NCBI RefSeq assembly: GCF_026626665.1
Contig: NZ_JAPNKE010000002.1
Location: forward strand, 10,932,001-10,996,000
From: Nannocystis pusilla
GTDB lineage: Bacteria > Myxococcota_A > Polyangia > Nannocystales > Nannocystaceae
Length of the DNA: 64,000 nt
Reading direction: 5' to 3'
In this document: in pieces, positions 26,120 to 34,711 of the stretch
Layout: the number at the start of each line of letters is the position of its first letter
Position numbering within the stretch: the stretch's first letter is position 1
Program-made: the position numbers and the translations under genes
The notes under the pieces: model-generated
Told to the model about the DNA's origin: nothing
What the model saw: only the letters and a program-made list of their open reading frames with translations
Database searches by the model: none

Positions 26120-28203
26120 GACAGGGCGGATCGAACATGTCCGAAAAGCGCGGCAACATCATGCGCAAGAACCTGATCCCCGCGCCGATGGCGAGCGACA
26201 TGCGGGCGGTCGGGACGCGCGCGTCGCTGGTCGGGGCGGCGATCTGCGCCGCGCTGGTCGGCGCCGGGGTCAAGGCGACGCGGCTCGCCACCGTCGAGCA
26301 CGAGGCCTACGCCGAGCAGGGCAACCGCCAGCAGCTGCGCAGCTTCAAGCTGGCGGCCAGCCGCGGCGAGATCGTCGACCGCGACTTCATGACCCTGGCG
26401 GTCGACGACCGCGTGCACAAGATCGCCATCAACCCCCGGCTCGTGCGCGCGCGGGGCCGAGGAGGCGCTGATCGAGGCGGTGCTGGAGATCGAGCCCGAC
26501 GAGAGCGCCGACTACCTGCGCGAGGAGATCGCCAAGGACAAGGCCTACCGCCTGCTGCGCCTGCCGCTGTCGGACGCGCAGGTCAAGGCGCTGCAGGCCA
26601 AGGGCATCCCGGGCGTGTCGTTCGAGCCGTCGACCGCGCGCGTGTACCCGCGCGGGCTCTTGGCCTCGCACGTGCTCGGCCGCGTCGGCGCGCAGGGCAG
26701 CGGCACCGCCGGGGTCGAGCTCGGGCTCGACATGCAGCTGCGCGGGCGCGAGGCGCTGTCGCCGGCCTACTTCGCGGCCGGCAAGAAGCTGCTGGTCGAC
26801 GGCGTGCCCGACCCCGGGGTCGCGCGCGGCGACACCGTGGTGCTGACGATCGACTCGCAGATCCAGGCGATGGTGGAGGAGGAGATCAACACCCTCGTCC
26901 GCCAGTGGAACCCGGTCGGCACCTCGATCCTGGTGCTCGACCCGCGCAACGGCGAGATCCTCGCCCTGGCCAACCGGCCGACCTACGACCCCAACCACCC
27001 GGTCCAGAGCGCCCACCAGACGCAGAACCTCGCGGTCCAGGCCGCGTACGAGCCGGGCTCGACACTCAAGGCGGTGACCGTCGCCGCCGCGCTCGAGCTC
27101 GGGGCGGTGCGCGAGAACGAGACGTTCTACTGCGAGAAGGGCCGCTGGAAGTACACGCCGCGCAACACGATCCACGACGCGCACGCTGCCGAGTGGCTGA
27201 CGGTGACGGAGATCCTCGCGGCCTCGTCGAACATCTGCACGACCAAGATCGCCGACCGCCTCGGCAAGCAGACGCTGTCGAAGTGGGTCAAGAAGTTCCA
27301 CTTCGGCGAGCGCCCCGGGGTCCAGCGCCCGGCGCGACCGCGGGCCTGTTGGCCCCGCCGGAGAAGTGGTCGGACATCCAGATGGCCAACATCTCGTTCG
27401 GCCAGGGCATGGCTGCGTCGCCGCTGCAGGTGACCGCGGCCTTCGGCGCGCTGGCCAACGACGGCGTCTATCACGACCCCACCATCGTGCAGAAGATCCT
27501 CGACGCGCGCGGCGGCACCGTGTGGGAGCACGCGCCCGAGGGCGAGCGCCTGGTCCGCAGCGCGACCGCCAAGACGGTCATGCGCATGCTCGAGGACGTC
27601 GTCCACACCGACCTCGGCACCGGCGAGAACGCCCACGTCGACGGCTACCGCGTCGCCGGCAAGACCTCGACGGCGCAGAAGGCCGGCAGCAAGGGCTACG
27701 CCGACGGCATGTACTACTCGAGCTTCATCGGCGCGCTGCCGGCCCGCGCGCCGCGGGTGGTGATCCTGGTGTCGGTCGACGTCCCGGAGGGCGCCCACTA
27801 CGGCAACGACGTCGCCGCCCCCAGCTTCGCCCGCCTCGGCGCGCAGATCATGACTCACCTCGGCGTGCCCCGCGACGACGGCAAGACGCCGCCGCCGCCC
27901 AAGCCGGTGGTCGTCGCCGCCAAGCAGATGGAGGCCGCGCTCGGCGTGCTCGCCGACATCGACGTCGAGCCCTCGCTGCCCGGCGTCGAGGAGCGAGGCA
28001 GCGGCGCCGCCGCCCACCCGAAGGTCAATACCGGCATGCCCGACTTCACCGGCCTCACCCTGGCCCAGGCGGTCGACCTCGCCGGCCGCGCCAAGGTCGA
28101 GCTGCGCGCCACCGGCTCCGGCGTCGCTGTGTCGCAGGACGTGGCCCCCGGCCAGGTCGAGAGCGGCCGCGTGGTCCAGGTCGCGTTCGCGCCGAAGCAG
28201 TAG
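26116..28203 (+). CDS. ftsI: Penicillin-binding protein FtsI with PASTA domain (two frameshifts)
   Basis: Septal peptidoglycan transpeptidase. It starts at ATG 26116 (later in-frame starts at 26137 and 26161 avoid a palindrome-encoded leader). It has one membrane segment, then the dimerisation domain (ASRGEIVDRDFMTLAV). After a frameshift near 26450 it continues with GIPGVSFEPSTARVYPRG, and the catalytic SxxK is in AAYEPGSTLKAVTVAAAL. SxN is in ILAASSNICTTKI. After a second shift near 27325 follow MANISFGQGMAASPLQVTAA and the KTG-box variant GYRVAGKTSTAQKAG. The C-terminal about 65 residues (GMPDFTGLTLAQAVDLAGRA) form one PASTA domain. All motifs are intact, so the shifts look like base-calling errors. 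Confidence 0.92.
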   Translation: MRQGGSNMSEKRGNIMRKNLIPAPMASDMRAVGTRASLVGAAICAALVGAGVKATRLATVEHEAYAEQGNRQQLRSFKLAASRGEIVDRDFMTLAVDDRVHKIAINPRLVRARGRGGADRGGAGDRARRERRLPARGDRQGQGLPPAAPAAVGRAGQGAAGQGHPGRVVRAVDRARVPARALGLARARPRRRAGQRHRRGRARARHAAARARGAVAGLLRGRQEAAGRRRARPRGRARRHRGADDRLADPGDGGGGDQHPRPPVEPGRHLDPGARPAQRRDPRPGQPADLRPQPPGPERPPDAEPRGPGRVRAGLDTQGGDRRRRARARGGARERDVLLREGPLEVHAAQHDPRRARCRVADGDGDPRGLVEHLHDQDRRPPRQADAVEVGQEVPLRRAPRGPAPGATAGLLAPPEKWSDIQMANISFGQGMAASPLQVTAAFGALANDGVYHDPTIVQKILDARGGTVWEHAPEGERLVRSATAKTVMRMLEDVVHTDLGTGENAHVDGYRVAGKTSTAQKAGSKGYADGMYYSSFIGALPARAPRVVILVSVDVPEGAHYGNDVAAPSFARLGAQIMTHLGVPRDDGKTPPPPKPVVVAAKQMEAALGVLADIDVEPSLPGVEERGSGAAAHPKVNTGMPDFTGLTLAQAVDLAGRAKVELRATGSGVAVSQDVAPGQVESGRVVQVAFAPKQ

Positions 28204-28205
28204 CG

Positions 28206-28440
28206 CATGGCCTACGAGGCATGCTCGATCGGGCATGCTCGATCGGTCATGCCTTCGAAGACATCATGCGCGGGCCGGCTGACTGGCGCGTTCCGTCGCG
28301 GCGCGAGCCGGGCCGGCTTCGCGGCGGGCCGAGACGGCGGCGAGGCAGTCCCGGCCGATCGGCCGCCGCACCGAGCTCGATGGGACATGTCTTCAAAGGC
28401 ATGTCCCTCGGAGCATGCCCCGAGAGCATGTCCCGAAAGC
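28206..28440. repeat. Palindromic element clusters between ftsI and a convergent desaturase gene
   Basis: 28206-28266 holds GCATGGCC-TACG-AGGCATGC, then GCATGCTCGATCGGGCATGC, then GATCGGTCATGCC with TTCGAAG and ACATCATGC, three overlapping copies in tandem. 28382-28440 holds GGGACATGTC-TTCA-AAGGCATGTCC, then GGAGCATGCCCCGAGAGCATG and GTCCCGAAAGC, ending at the desaturase stop. This is among the densest intergenic clusters in the window. Confidence 0.75.
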
Positions 28441-29368
28441 TATCGCCCGCGCAGGGCGGCCAGGTAGACGTGCAGGTAGCCGCGGTAGCGCCGCGGCAGC
28501 GAGGCGGCGACGCGGCGGTGCAGGGCCGGCACGGCGTGGAACGGCACCGCGGGCCAGCCGTGGTGCTCGGCGTGGTAGGGCATGTTCCAGAACAGCCACC
28601 TGACGACGGCGTTGCTGCGGATCGATCGGGTCCGCGCGAGGACGTCGCCCTCGGTCGGCATGCCGGTATGCTCGGCGGCGAGGTAGGGCCCGAGGACCAC
28701 GTGCGCCCCGGCACCGCCCGCCAGCAGCCACCACGACGGCGGCCACACCGACCAGGCCAGCAGCGCGAGCGCGGCGAGGCCCGCGACCATGAAGCGGGCC
28801 TCGCGGATCGTCGCCGGGCGCTGGGCCTCCGGCAGCCACGGCATCCATTTGATAAACCACTGCGGCCCGCGCCCCGCCGCGAGGTTGACCAGCGCGGCCA
28901 GCTTGGCGAGCAACAGCGGCAGGCCGCTGAGCACGATCAGCGCGGCGATCGGGTTCTTCGGCCACGCGGCCAGCTCGAGGTTGCCGCCGGGGACCTCCGG
29001 GTCGCCGACCTCGTGGGTCTTGCGGTGGTGCTCGAAGTGGAAGGCGACGAAGGCGGTGGGCGGCAGCAGCGACAGGTTGGCGGCGATCCGCAGCACCAGG
29101 CGATTGAGCCGCTTGCTGGCGAACGCGGTGCCGTGGCCGGCCTCGTGCGTCGGCGCGAACATCGAGGCCAGGAGCACGCAGTAGGCCGCGAACACCGGCC
29201 AGAACACGCGCGCGTCGGCCTCGGCGAGCGCGACCGTGGCGACCGCCGCGGCGAGCAGCAGGCCCAGCTGAACGGCGAAGCGCAGCGCGCCGGGCCGTCG
29301 CGGCGGGCGTACAGCTCGCGCCGCTCGTCCGCGGTCAGCGTCGCGGCGCGCGAGAACTCGCCCTCCAT
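28440..29368 (-). CDS. Fatty acid desaturase family membrane enzyme (one frameshift)
   Basis: About 309 residues from ATG 29368. After a frameshift near 29290 the body shows the three histidine boxes of membrane di-iron desaturases: PTHEAGHGTAF, FHFEHHRKTHE and NMPYHAEHHGWPAVPFH, separated by paired hydrophobic segments. It inserts a double bond or hydroxyl into an acyl or carotenoid-like substrate, but which is not visible. The start lies 3 bp after the stop of the SseB-like gene, so the two are co-transcribed. Confidence 0.85.
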
Positions 29369-29371
29369 CGC

Positions 29372-30148
29372 TCAGTTGTTGCGGCGGCGCAGCGCGCCCT
29401 CGATCGACTCGAGCTCGTTGATGTAGAGCTCGCCGCCGACGTTGCCGCGCGGGTTCACCAGCAGCGAGCCGACCCGGCGCGACACCGCCAGCGGGACCAG
29501 GCGCGCGCCCGGGATCAGCGCGAACGGCCAGCCCTTGGGCTGCCACAGCCGCAGCGAGTCGACCTCGGTGAAGGCGGCGATGACCGGGAAGTTGCCGAGG
29601 CGGTCGACCTCGAGCGGCTCGTCGCTGGTGCGGCCCGCGGGGTTGACCGGCATCAGGAAGGTCGCGTTCATCACCGCGACGTAGACCCGCTGGCGCGCGT
29701 CCATGTCGCGGCGCACCGCCAGCTGCTTCATCGCCCGCACGAGGTCGGGGTTGCGCGTGGGCTCGGGGTCGCCGAGCTGCAGCTCGAAGTTCGCCGGCGC
29801 TTCGGCCTCGACGCCGAAGATCTGGGCGAACAGCGCCATCAGCTCGTCGGCCAGCTTGCCGGCCGCGTCGGCGCCGACGAGGCGGACGTCGCGGAACAGG
29901 TTGTTGTAGCCGCTGCGCTCGAAGTAGCCGCGATCGCCGAGCGACCGCAGGCGCGCCGGCGTCAGCTGGGAGGGGCCGCCGAGGTAGAAGTTGGACACGA
30001 CCTCGACCGCCAGGTCCGAGCCGCCCAGGCGGCCGTGGACCACCACGTAGTAGTCCCCCGCGACGACGACCAGTTTGTTGTCGGCCCCGCCGCTTTGGGT
30101 GAGCTGCTGCAGGGACGTGACGAGCCGGTCGCGAGTGAGTGTGGACAT
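29372..30148 (-). CDS. SseB/TY-Chap domain-like protein
   Basis: 258 residues from ATG 30148. The N-terminal half resembles small chaperone-like domains (LVVVAGDYYVVVHGRLGG, VRLVGADAAGKLADELM). The C-terminal half matches the SseB N-terminal domain pattern: YVAVMNATFLMPVNP, FPVIAAFTEVDSLRLW, ARLVPLAVSRRVGSLLVNP, and ELYINELESIEGALRR. SseB-like proteins have poorly defined roles. It lies directly upstream of the desaturase gene and divergent from msrA. Confidence 0.65.
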   Translation of the reverse strand: MSTLTRDRLVTSLQQLTQSGGADNKLVVVAGDYYVVVHGRLGGSDLAVEVVSNFYLGGPSQLTPARLRSLGDRGYFERSGYNNLFRDVRLVGADAAGKLADELMALFAQIFGVEAEAPANFELQLGDPEPTRNPDLVRAMKQLAVRRDMDARQRVYVAVMNATFLMPVNPAGRTSDEPLEVDRLGNFPVIAAFTEVDSLRLWQPKGWPFALIPGARLVPLAVSRRVGSLLVNPRGNVGGELYINELESIEGALRRRNN

Positions 30149-30286
30149 GCGGGGAGGGGCGAAGATAGCAGAGCCGCCCGGAAGCGCCCGGCCGCCGGCC
30201 CGCCCCGGCGTGCGCGATCCGGCACGCAGCCCCGTCCGGGCCGGAGGCGCTGGCCGTGGCCGCCGCCATGCGTCACCCTGCGAGGG

Positions 30287-30940
30287 ATGTCCTGGTTCGC
30301 CTCGTCCGACAAGCTCCGAATGCCGCGCCCGCAAGAGGCGCTCCCCGGCCGCGACACGCCCATGCCGGTCGCCGCGCAGCATGCGGTCCTCGGCGGGCCG
30401 ATGTCGCCGCCGTTCCCGGCCGGCGCCGAGATCGCCATCTTCGGCATGGGCTGCTTCTGGGGCGCCGAGAAGAAGTTCTGGCAGGTGCCCGGCGTGATCT
30501 CGACGCAGGTCGGCTACGCCGCCGGCTACACCCCGAACCCGACCTACCGTGAGGTGTGCAGCGGCCGCACCGGCCACAACGAGGTCGTCCAGGTGGTCTT
30601 CGATCCGTCGCGCGTCCGCTACGAAGAGCTCCTGCGCGTGTTCTGGGAGAACCACGACCCGACCCAGGGCATGCGCCAGGGCAACGACGTCGGCACGCAG
30701 TACCGCTCCGGCATCTACTACACGAGCGAGGCGCAGAAGCAGGCCGCGGAGACGTCGCGCGACGCGTACCAGAAGCGCCTGCTCGACGCGGCGTTCGGCG
30801 AGATCACGACCGAGGTGCTGCCGGCTCCGACGTTTTATTACGCGGAGGACTATCATCAGCAGTACCTGGAGAAGAATCCGGGCGGGTATTGCGGGATCGG
30901 CGGGACCGGCGTGTCGTGTCCGACAGGGCTCACGGGGTGA
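30287..30940 (+). CDS. msrA: Peptide-methionine (S)-S-oxide reductase
   Basis: Repairs oxidised methionine. 217 residues from ATG 30287. The catalytic Cys is in IAIFGMGCFWGAEKKFW; VGYAAGYTPNPTYREVCSG, TGHNEVVQVVFDP, FWENHDPTQGMRQGNDVGTQ and YYAEDYHQQYL are all family-specific. There is no obvious export signal, so it is probably cytoplasmic. The GTG of a small downstream ORF overlaps its TGA stop. Confidence 0.95.
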   Translation: MSWFASSDKLRMPRPQEALPGRDTPMPVAAQHAVLGGPMSPPFPAGAEIAIFGMGCFWGAEKKFWQVPGVISTQVGYAAGYTPNPTYREVCSGRTGHNEVVQVVFDPSRVRYEELLRVFWENHDPTQGMRQGNDVGTQYRSGIYYTSEAQKQAAETSRDAYQKRLLDAAFGEITTEVLPAPTFYYAEDYHQQYLEKNPGGYCGIGGTGVSCPTGLTG

Positions 30941-31197
30941 GCCAGGACGAGGAGACGCGCCTCACGGTCTTGCGGGTACACGTACCCGTGGGGCGGTTCT
31001 TGCTGGAAGACATCTGGACGGTCCTCCTGAGAGCCCCCGGAATCGAACTACCTCAGGGGCTTCGACTCGTCGATCCGTCCGGCGGGCATTGGACCGTGTA
31101 TGGAGGGATTCGCGGTGCGGGGCGTGGGGCACGCGTGGAGCCCCTCGCCCGCTTCATATGCATTCAGCGAATTCATGGCGCTCATTCGCTCCGGTAG
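30937..31197 (+). CDS. Small hypothetical protein overlapping msrA stop
   Basis: 86 residues starting with GTG inside the msrA stop (GTGA), a common coupling arrangement. The sequence (VSQDEETRLTVLRVHVPVG, DIWTVLLRAPGIELPQGL, GGHWTVYGGIRGA) has an amphipathic, coding-like character but matches no family I know. The gene is supported by the overlap and by coding-like composition only. Confidence 0.4.
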   Translation: MSQDEETRLTVLRVHVPVGRFLLEDIWTVLLRAPGIELPQGLRLVDPSGGHWTVYGGIRGAGRGARVEPLARFICIQRIHGAHSLR

Positions 31198-31384
31198 GGC
31201 GACGTACTCGTTCCCGCGGAAGTCTCCGCGGAGCGAGGTGCATGACGTGCGTGGGACGCCGCGGTGGCGCAGCGGCGGCGAACCATGACATGACCGAACG
31301 GATAGGTCCGAGCGGACAGGTGCGAATGGGCGCATTCCGGCGTTCGGGTTGACAGCGTCAGGTGAGGCGGACACTCTGCGGGCC

Positions 31385-34051
31385 ATGTCGATGCACCCGC
31401 AGAAGCCCGCCCACTTGCCTGCCGACGCGTTCTGGGAGGACGACGTGTGGAACTCGGGGCCCAAGGATCCGAGCGGCCGGCGGATCGGCACGTGGACGTC
31501 GTGGCGCGCGAGCGGCGAGGTCGAGTGCGTCGAGGAGTGGGGCGACGGGACGCAGCGGCTCGAGTATCGCCGCTTTCACCCGGACGGCTCGGAGTCGCAG
31601 CGCGGGGCCAAGAACCTTTTAAAAGATGTGTGGACCGGGCTGATGCGGTGGACCCGGCTGGACGGGACGTCGCCGGAGGACCAGTACTGGGACCCGGACC
31701 TGGGCGAGGCCGTGCGGGTCATCGAGCGCGAGTTCGACGACGACGGTTACGTCATGACGGAGCGGTGCTTCGACGCGCAGGGGCGGCCGGTGGGACGCGA
31801 CGGCGAGCCGCTGCCGCCGCGCCCGGCGAACGTGCCGGCGGAGGCGTTCTACAATCCGGACGAGCAGGGCTGGGTGCTGCAGCGGAGCGCGCTGGTGACC
31901 GGCGATCTCCGCGGAGAGCGGCGCCTGTGGGACCGCAACGGGGTGCTCGGCGAGCGCAGCCTGCACGAGCCCGCGGGCACGCCCCGCGAAGAGGACACGT
32001 ACCGCAGCGGCCAGCTGTGGATGTCCAAGCGCTGGGCGGACGACGGCGATATGGTCCAGTCGTTCTACTATGGCGATACCGACCCGCCGGCGGTCCGCAG
32101 CGCGACGCTCTATCGCAACGAGCAGAAGGACCGCACGGAGACGTTCTTCGACGCGCAGGGGCAGCGGCTGTACTCGGTGCGCATGGAGGAGGTCGGGCCG
32201 CACCACGAGCGCCGCTATTATAATGATCGGCTGGTGTTCGAGGCGATCGCTAGCGACGACCCGAAGCAGCCGCCGACCAAGGTCGAGTATTACGATATGT
32301 CCGGCGCGCTGCTGGTCTCGTACGCATCGACGGGCGGGGGCAACGGCGTGTGGACGCTGCACGACGCGACGGGCGCGGCGGAGCTGACGCTGGCGACCGA
32401 CGGCGAGCACGATCTCAACGAGTATGAGCATTGGGACTGCTTCCTGCCGAGCTTCGCCAGCTACGAGGTGGAGAGCACGCAGGACGACCCGTCGTCCGTG
32501 CGCGAGGCGTTCTACGACGCCCACGAGGAGGAGGTCACTGCGGCGGCGCTGAATCGCCTGGAGTCGTCGCCCGAGCTGGTGGCGGCCCTCGGTCCGGGCT
32601 CGTGGGCGCGGGTCGAGACGGCGTTCGGGAACGGCAAGGAGCTGCCGCTGTACGTGAAGGGGGTGCTCGCGGACGATCCGGCGATCGCGGAGTATTCGCT
32701 GGAACGAATCTGGCCGGAGATCGAGCATCAGGGCAGCGTGTACCCGGCGACGTATCGGGTGGCGACGGCGCTGGCGACGATGCTGCCGCTGCAGGCGTCG
32801 CGGCCGGCGGTGGAGCGGCGCGTGATCGACTTGCTGGTCGCCGTGCTGCAACTGCCGTACATCACCGAGGCGCGCAAGCCGTACGAGGCGTGGATGGCGG
32901 CGATGCGCCCGTCGCTGGCGCGCTTCGTGGCGCTGGCGTCCGGCGAGGACGAGACGCTGGCGCACGCCGGTGCCTTCTTGATGGCGCACGCGGGGCGCGG
33001 CCAGCGAGAGGTGATCGAGTGGTTCGTGCGCCAACTGCAGCACGGCGCGAGGCCGGCCGACCGCGGGCGCGCGGCGATGGGGCTGGGAATGACGGCCAGC
33101 AAGGAGGCGTCGCGGGGGGCGTTCGCGGCGGCGTTCGGGGCCGAGAGCGACCCGATGGTGCGCTTCTTGTTGGCGGTGCTGCTGGGCTCGCGCGCGAAGC
33201 AGCCGGCGCCGGAGTGGATCGCGGCGATCGAGCCGTACGCGATCGACGGCTCGCCGCTCGAGGATTCATTCGCCGAGCTGGCGCCATTTTTCGAGGGAGA
33301 CGTGGCCACGGTCGCGCGCGCCAATCTGCCCGCAGAGGCGCTCGCGCGCCACATGGACGCCCTTGTGGAAGAAATGCGCGAGCAAGATCCGCTGTCGCAG
33401 GTGGACACGCTGGAGACGCTCTTCGCCGTGCTCTTCCCGGACGGCGAGCCCGAGCGGCTGTCGGAGGTGCAACGCCGGGCGCTGCGAGCCTGCGCAGACG
33501 TGGTCGACGCGTTCCCCAACTTCGTCAATCACTCGGAGGTCTTTCAGGAGTTCGACCTGCCCTACGACTCGTTCGAGCTGCGCCAGCTCGCGGAGCGCGA
33601 GGATCCGCCGGCGCGCGCGGCCAGGAGCGTGAAGAAGGCGGCGAAGAAAGCCGGGGCGAAGAATGCGGCGAAGCACTCGGGAGCGACGAAGGCCGGAAAG
33701 AAGGCCGCGAAGAAGACGGGCGCGAAGAAGACCGGAAAGAAGGCGGCGAAAAAGACCGGGGCGAAGAAAGCCGTGAAGAAGCCGGGCCTCACGAAGGCAG
33801 CGAAGAAGTCGGGGGCGAAGAAGACCCGGAAGAAGGCTGCGAAGAAGACCGGGGCGAAGAAGGCTGCGAAGAAGACCGGGGCGAAGAAGGCGGCGAAGAA
33901 GTCGGGGGCGAAGAAGTCGGCGAAGAAGTCGGGCGCCAAGACGGCGGCGAAGAAGGCCGGGGCGAAGAAGGCCGCGAAAAGAAACGGGGCGAAGAAGTCG
34001 ACGAAGAAGTCGGGAGCGAACAAGAACACGAGGCGGAGCGGGGGGCGGTGA
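31385..34051 (+). CDS. Large MORN/YwqK-like and HEAT-like repeat protein with a histone-H1-like Lys/Ala tail
   Basis: 888 residues. About 20-320 contain repeats resembling YwqK/MORN modules (GRRIGTWTSWRASGEVE, WMSKRWADDGDMVQSFYYGD, YYNDRLVFEAIASDDPKQ). About 400-730 are helical and HEAT-like (AGAFLMAHAGRGQREVIEWF, GRAAMGLGMTASKEASRGAF). From about 749 to the end the chain is almost only Lys, Ala, Gly and Thr in KKAAKKTGAK-type repeats, encoded at 33629-34045. Such tails resemble the histone H1-like tails of chlamydial and other bacterial DNA-binding proteins, so this protein may bind nucleic acid or polyanions. No signal peptide is seen. Composition and repeat identity indicate recent slippage growth of the tail. 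Confidence 0.75.
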   Translation: MSMHPQKPAHLPADAFWEDDVWNSGPKDPSGRRIGTWTSWRASGEVECVEEWGDGTQRLEYRRFHPDGSESQRGAKNLLKDVWTGLMRWTRLDGTSPEDQYWDPDLGEAVRVIEREFDDDGYVMTERCFDAQGRPVGRDGEPLPPRPANVPAEAFYNPDEQGWVLQRSALVTGDLRGERRLWDRNGVLGERSLHEPAGTPREEDTYRSGQLWMSKRWADDGDMVQSFYYGDTDPPAVRSATLYRNEQKDRTETFFDAQGQRLYSVRMEEVGPHHERRYYNDRLVFEAIASDDPKQPPTKVEYYDMSGALLVSYASTGGGNGVWTLHDATGAAELTLATDGEHDLNEYEHWDCFLPSFASYEVESTQDDPSSVREAFYDAHEEEVTAAALNRLESSPELVAALGPGSWARVETAFGNGKELPLYVKGVLADDPAIAEYSLERIWPEIEHQGSVYPATYRVATALATMLPLQASRPAVERRVIDLLVAVLQLPYITEARKPYEAWMAAMRPSLARFVALASGEDETLAHAGAFLMAHAGRGQREVIEWFVRQLQHGARPADRGRAAMGLGMTASKEASRGAFAAAFGAESDPMVRFLLAVLLGSRAKQPAPEWIAAIEPYAIDGSPLEDSFAELAPFFEGDVATVARANLPAEALARHMDALVEEMREQDPLSQVDTLETLFAVLFPDGEPERLSEVQRRALRACADVVDAFPNFVNHSEVFQEFDLPYDSFELRQLAEREDPPARAARSVKKAAKKAGAKNAAKHSGATKAGKKAAKKTGAKKTGKKAAKKTGAKKAVKKPGLTKAAKKSGAKKTRKKAAKKTGAKKAAKKTGAKKAAKKSGAKKSAKKSGAKTAAKKAGAKKAAKRNGAKKSTKKSGANKNTRRSGGR

Positions 34052-34303
34052 CGCTCTCCTGATGGCGCCTCGACGGGTCGCGTCGTCTGCTGTTGAAAGA
34101 GGATTGAAACCGCGCCAGGTGAGAAGTCGGCGGAATATCCGTGACGTAGCCGCCCAGTCGGGCGGCGGCCCGCGTCCTGGCGGCGACGCTCGGTGTACGA
34201 TTGCGGGTGATGCAGCGATGCGACTCGTCGCTGGAATCACTCGGGCGCGAGGTTCGACGCCGAAGCATTCACGCGTGCGTCGTGCGTTCGGTGTGCGAGG
34301 ACG

Positions 34304-34711
34304 ATGGCCATGACTGAGCAGGAGCAGGCCGTCGCGGCGAAGGCGGCGCCGGGGGACGTACGTCTTGCGCTCGGTGTCGCGGTTGTTTTCCTGGTTCCGC
34401 TCGCCCTCGCCGGCGCGCCGGTCCTCCATCTTCTCCTGGCGTGGCTCGCGGTCCTCGTCGTCTACGCCGGTCTCCTCTGGCTCTTCGGGCTCCGCTCGGC
34501 GATCGAGATGGGCCTGGGTGTCTTCTTGCTGGCCATGAATGTCGCTATCGGGCTTTGGGCCCATGGGCGCGAGGTGTCGTCTGCAGGCGAGCGGGCGAGG
34601 GACAGGCCTGAAGCCGAGTCCCTCACGGACGCGGCGGCCCCCGAGATCTCCGGGGACCGCGCGACGACGCCATCCGGGGCGAGAGGGCCCTGGCGGCTCA
34701 CTGCGGGTTGA
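34304..34711 (+). CDS. Small membrane protein, unknown
   Basis: 135 residues with two or three hydrophobic segments (LALGVAVVFLVPLALAGAP, LLLAWLAVLVVYAGLLWLFG and GLGVFLLAMNVAIGLW) and a polar C-terminal tail. No family recognised. Its 3' end overlaps by 14 bp the 3' end of the convergent IgGFc-binding-like gene, which is unusual and means at least the last residues are constrained on both strands or the end is misplaced. Confidence 0.55.
   Translation: MAMTEQEQAVAAKAAPGDVRLALGVAVVFLVPLALAGAPVLHLLLAWLAVLVVYAGLLWLFGLRSAIEMGLGVFLLAMNVAIGLWAHGREVSSAGERARDRPEAESLTDAAAPEISGDRATTPSGARGPWRLTAG

Noticed and set aside
31028..31062. GGAATCGAACT sequence resembling a tRNA T-loop on the minus strand
   Set aside because: The flanking bases do not form a 5-bp T-stem or an acceptor stem, and no anticodon arm is found.
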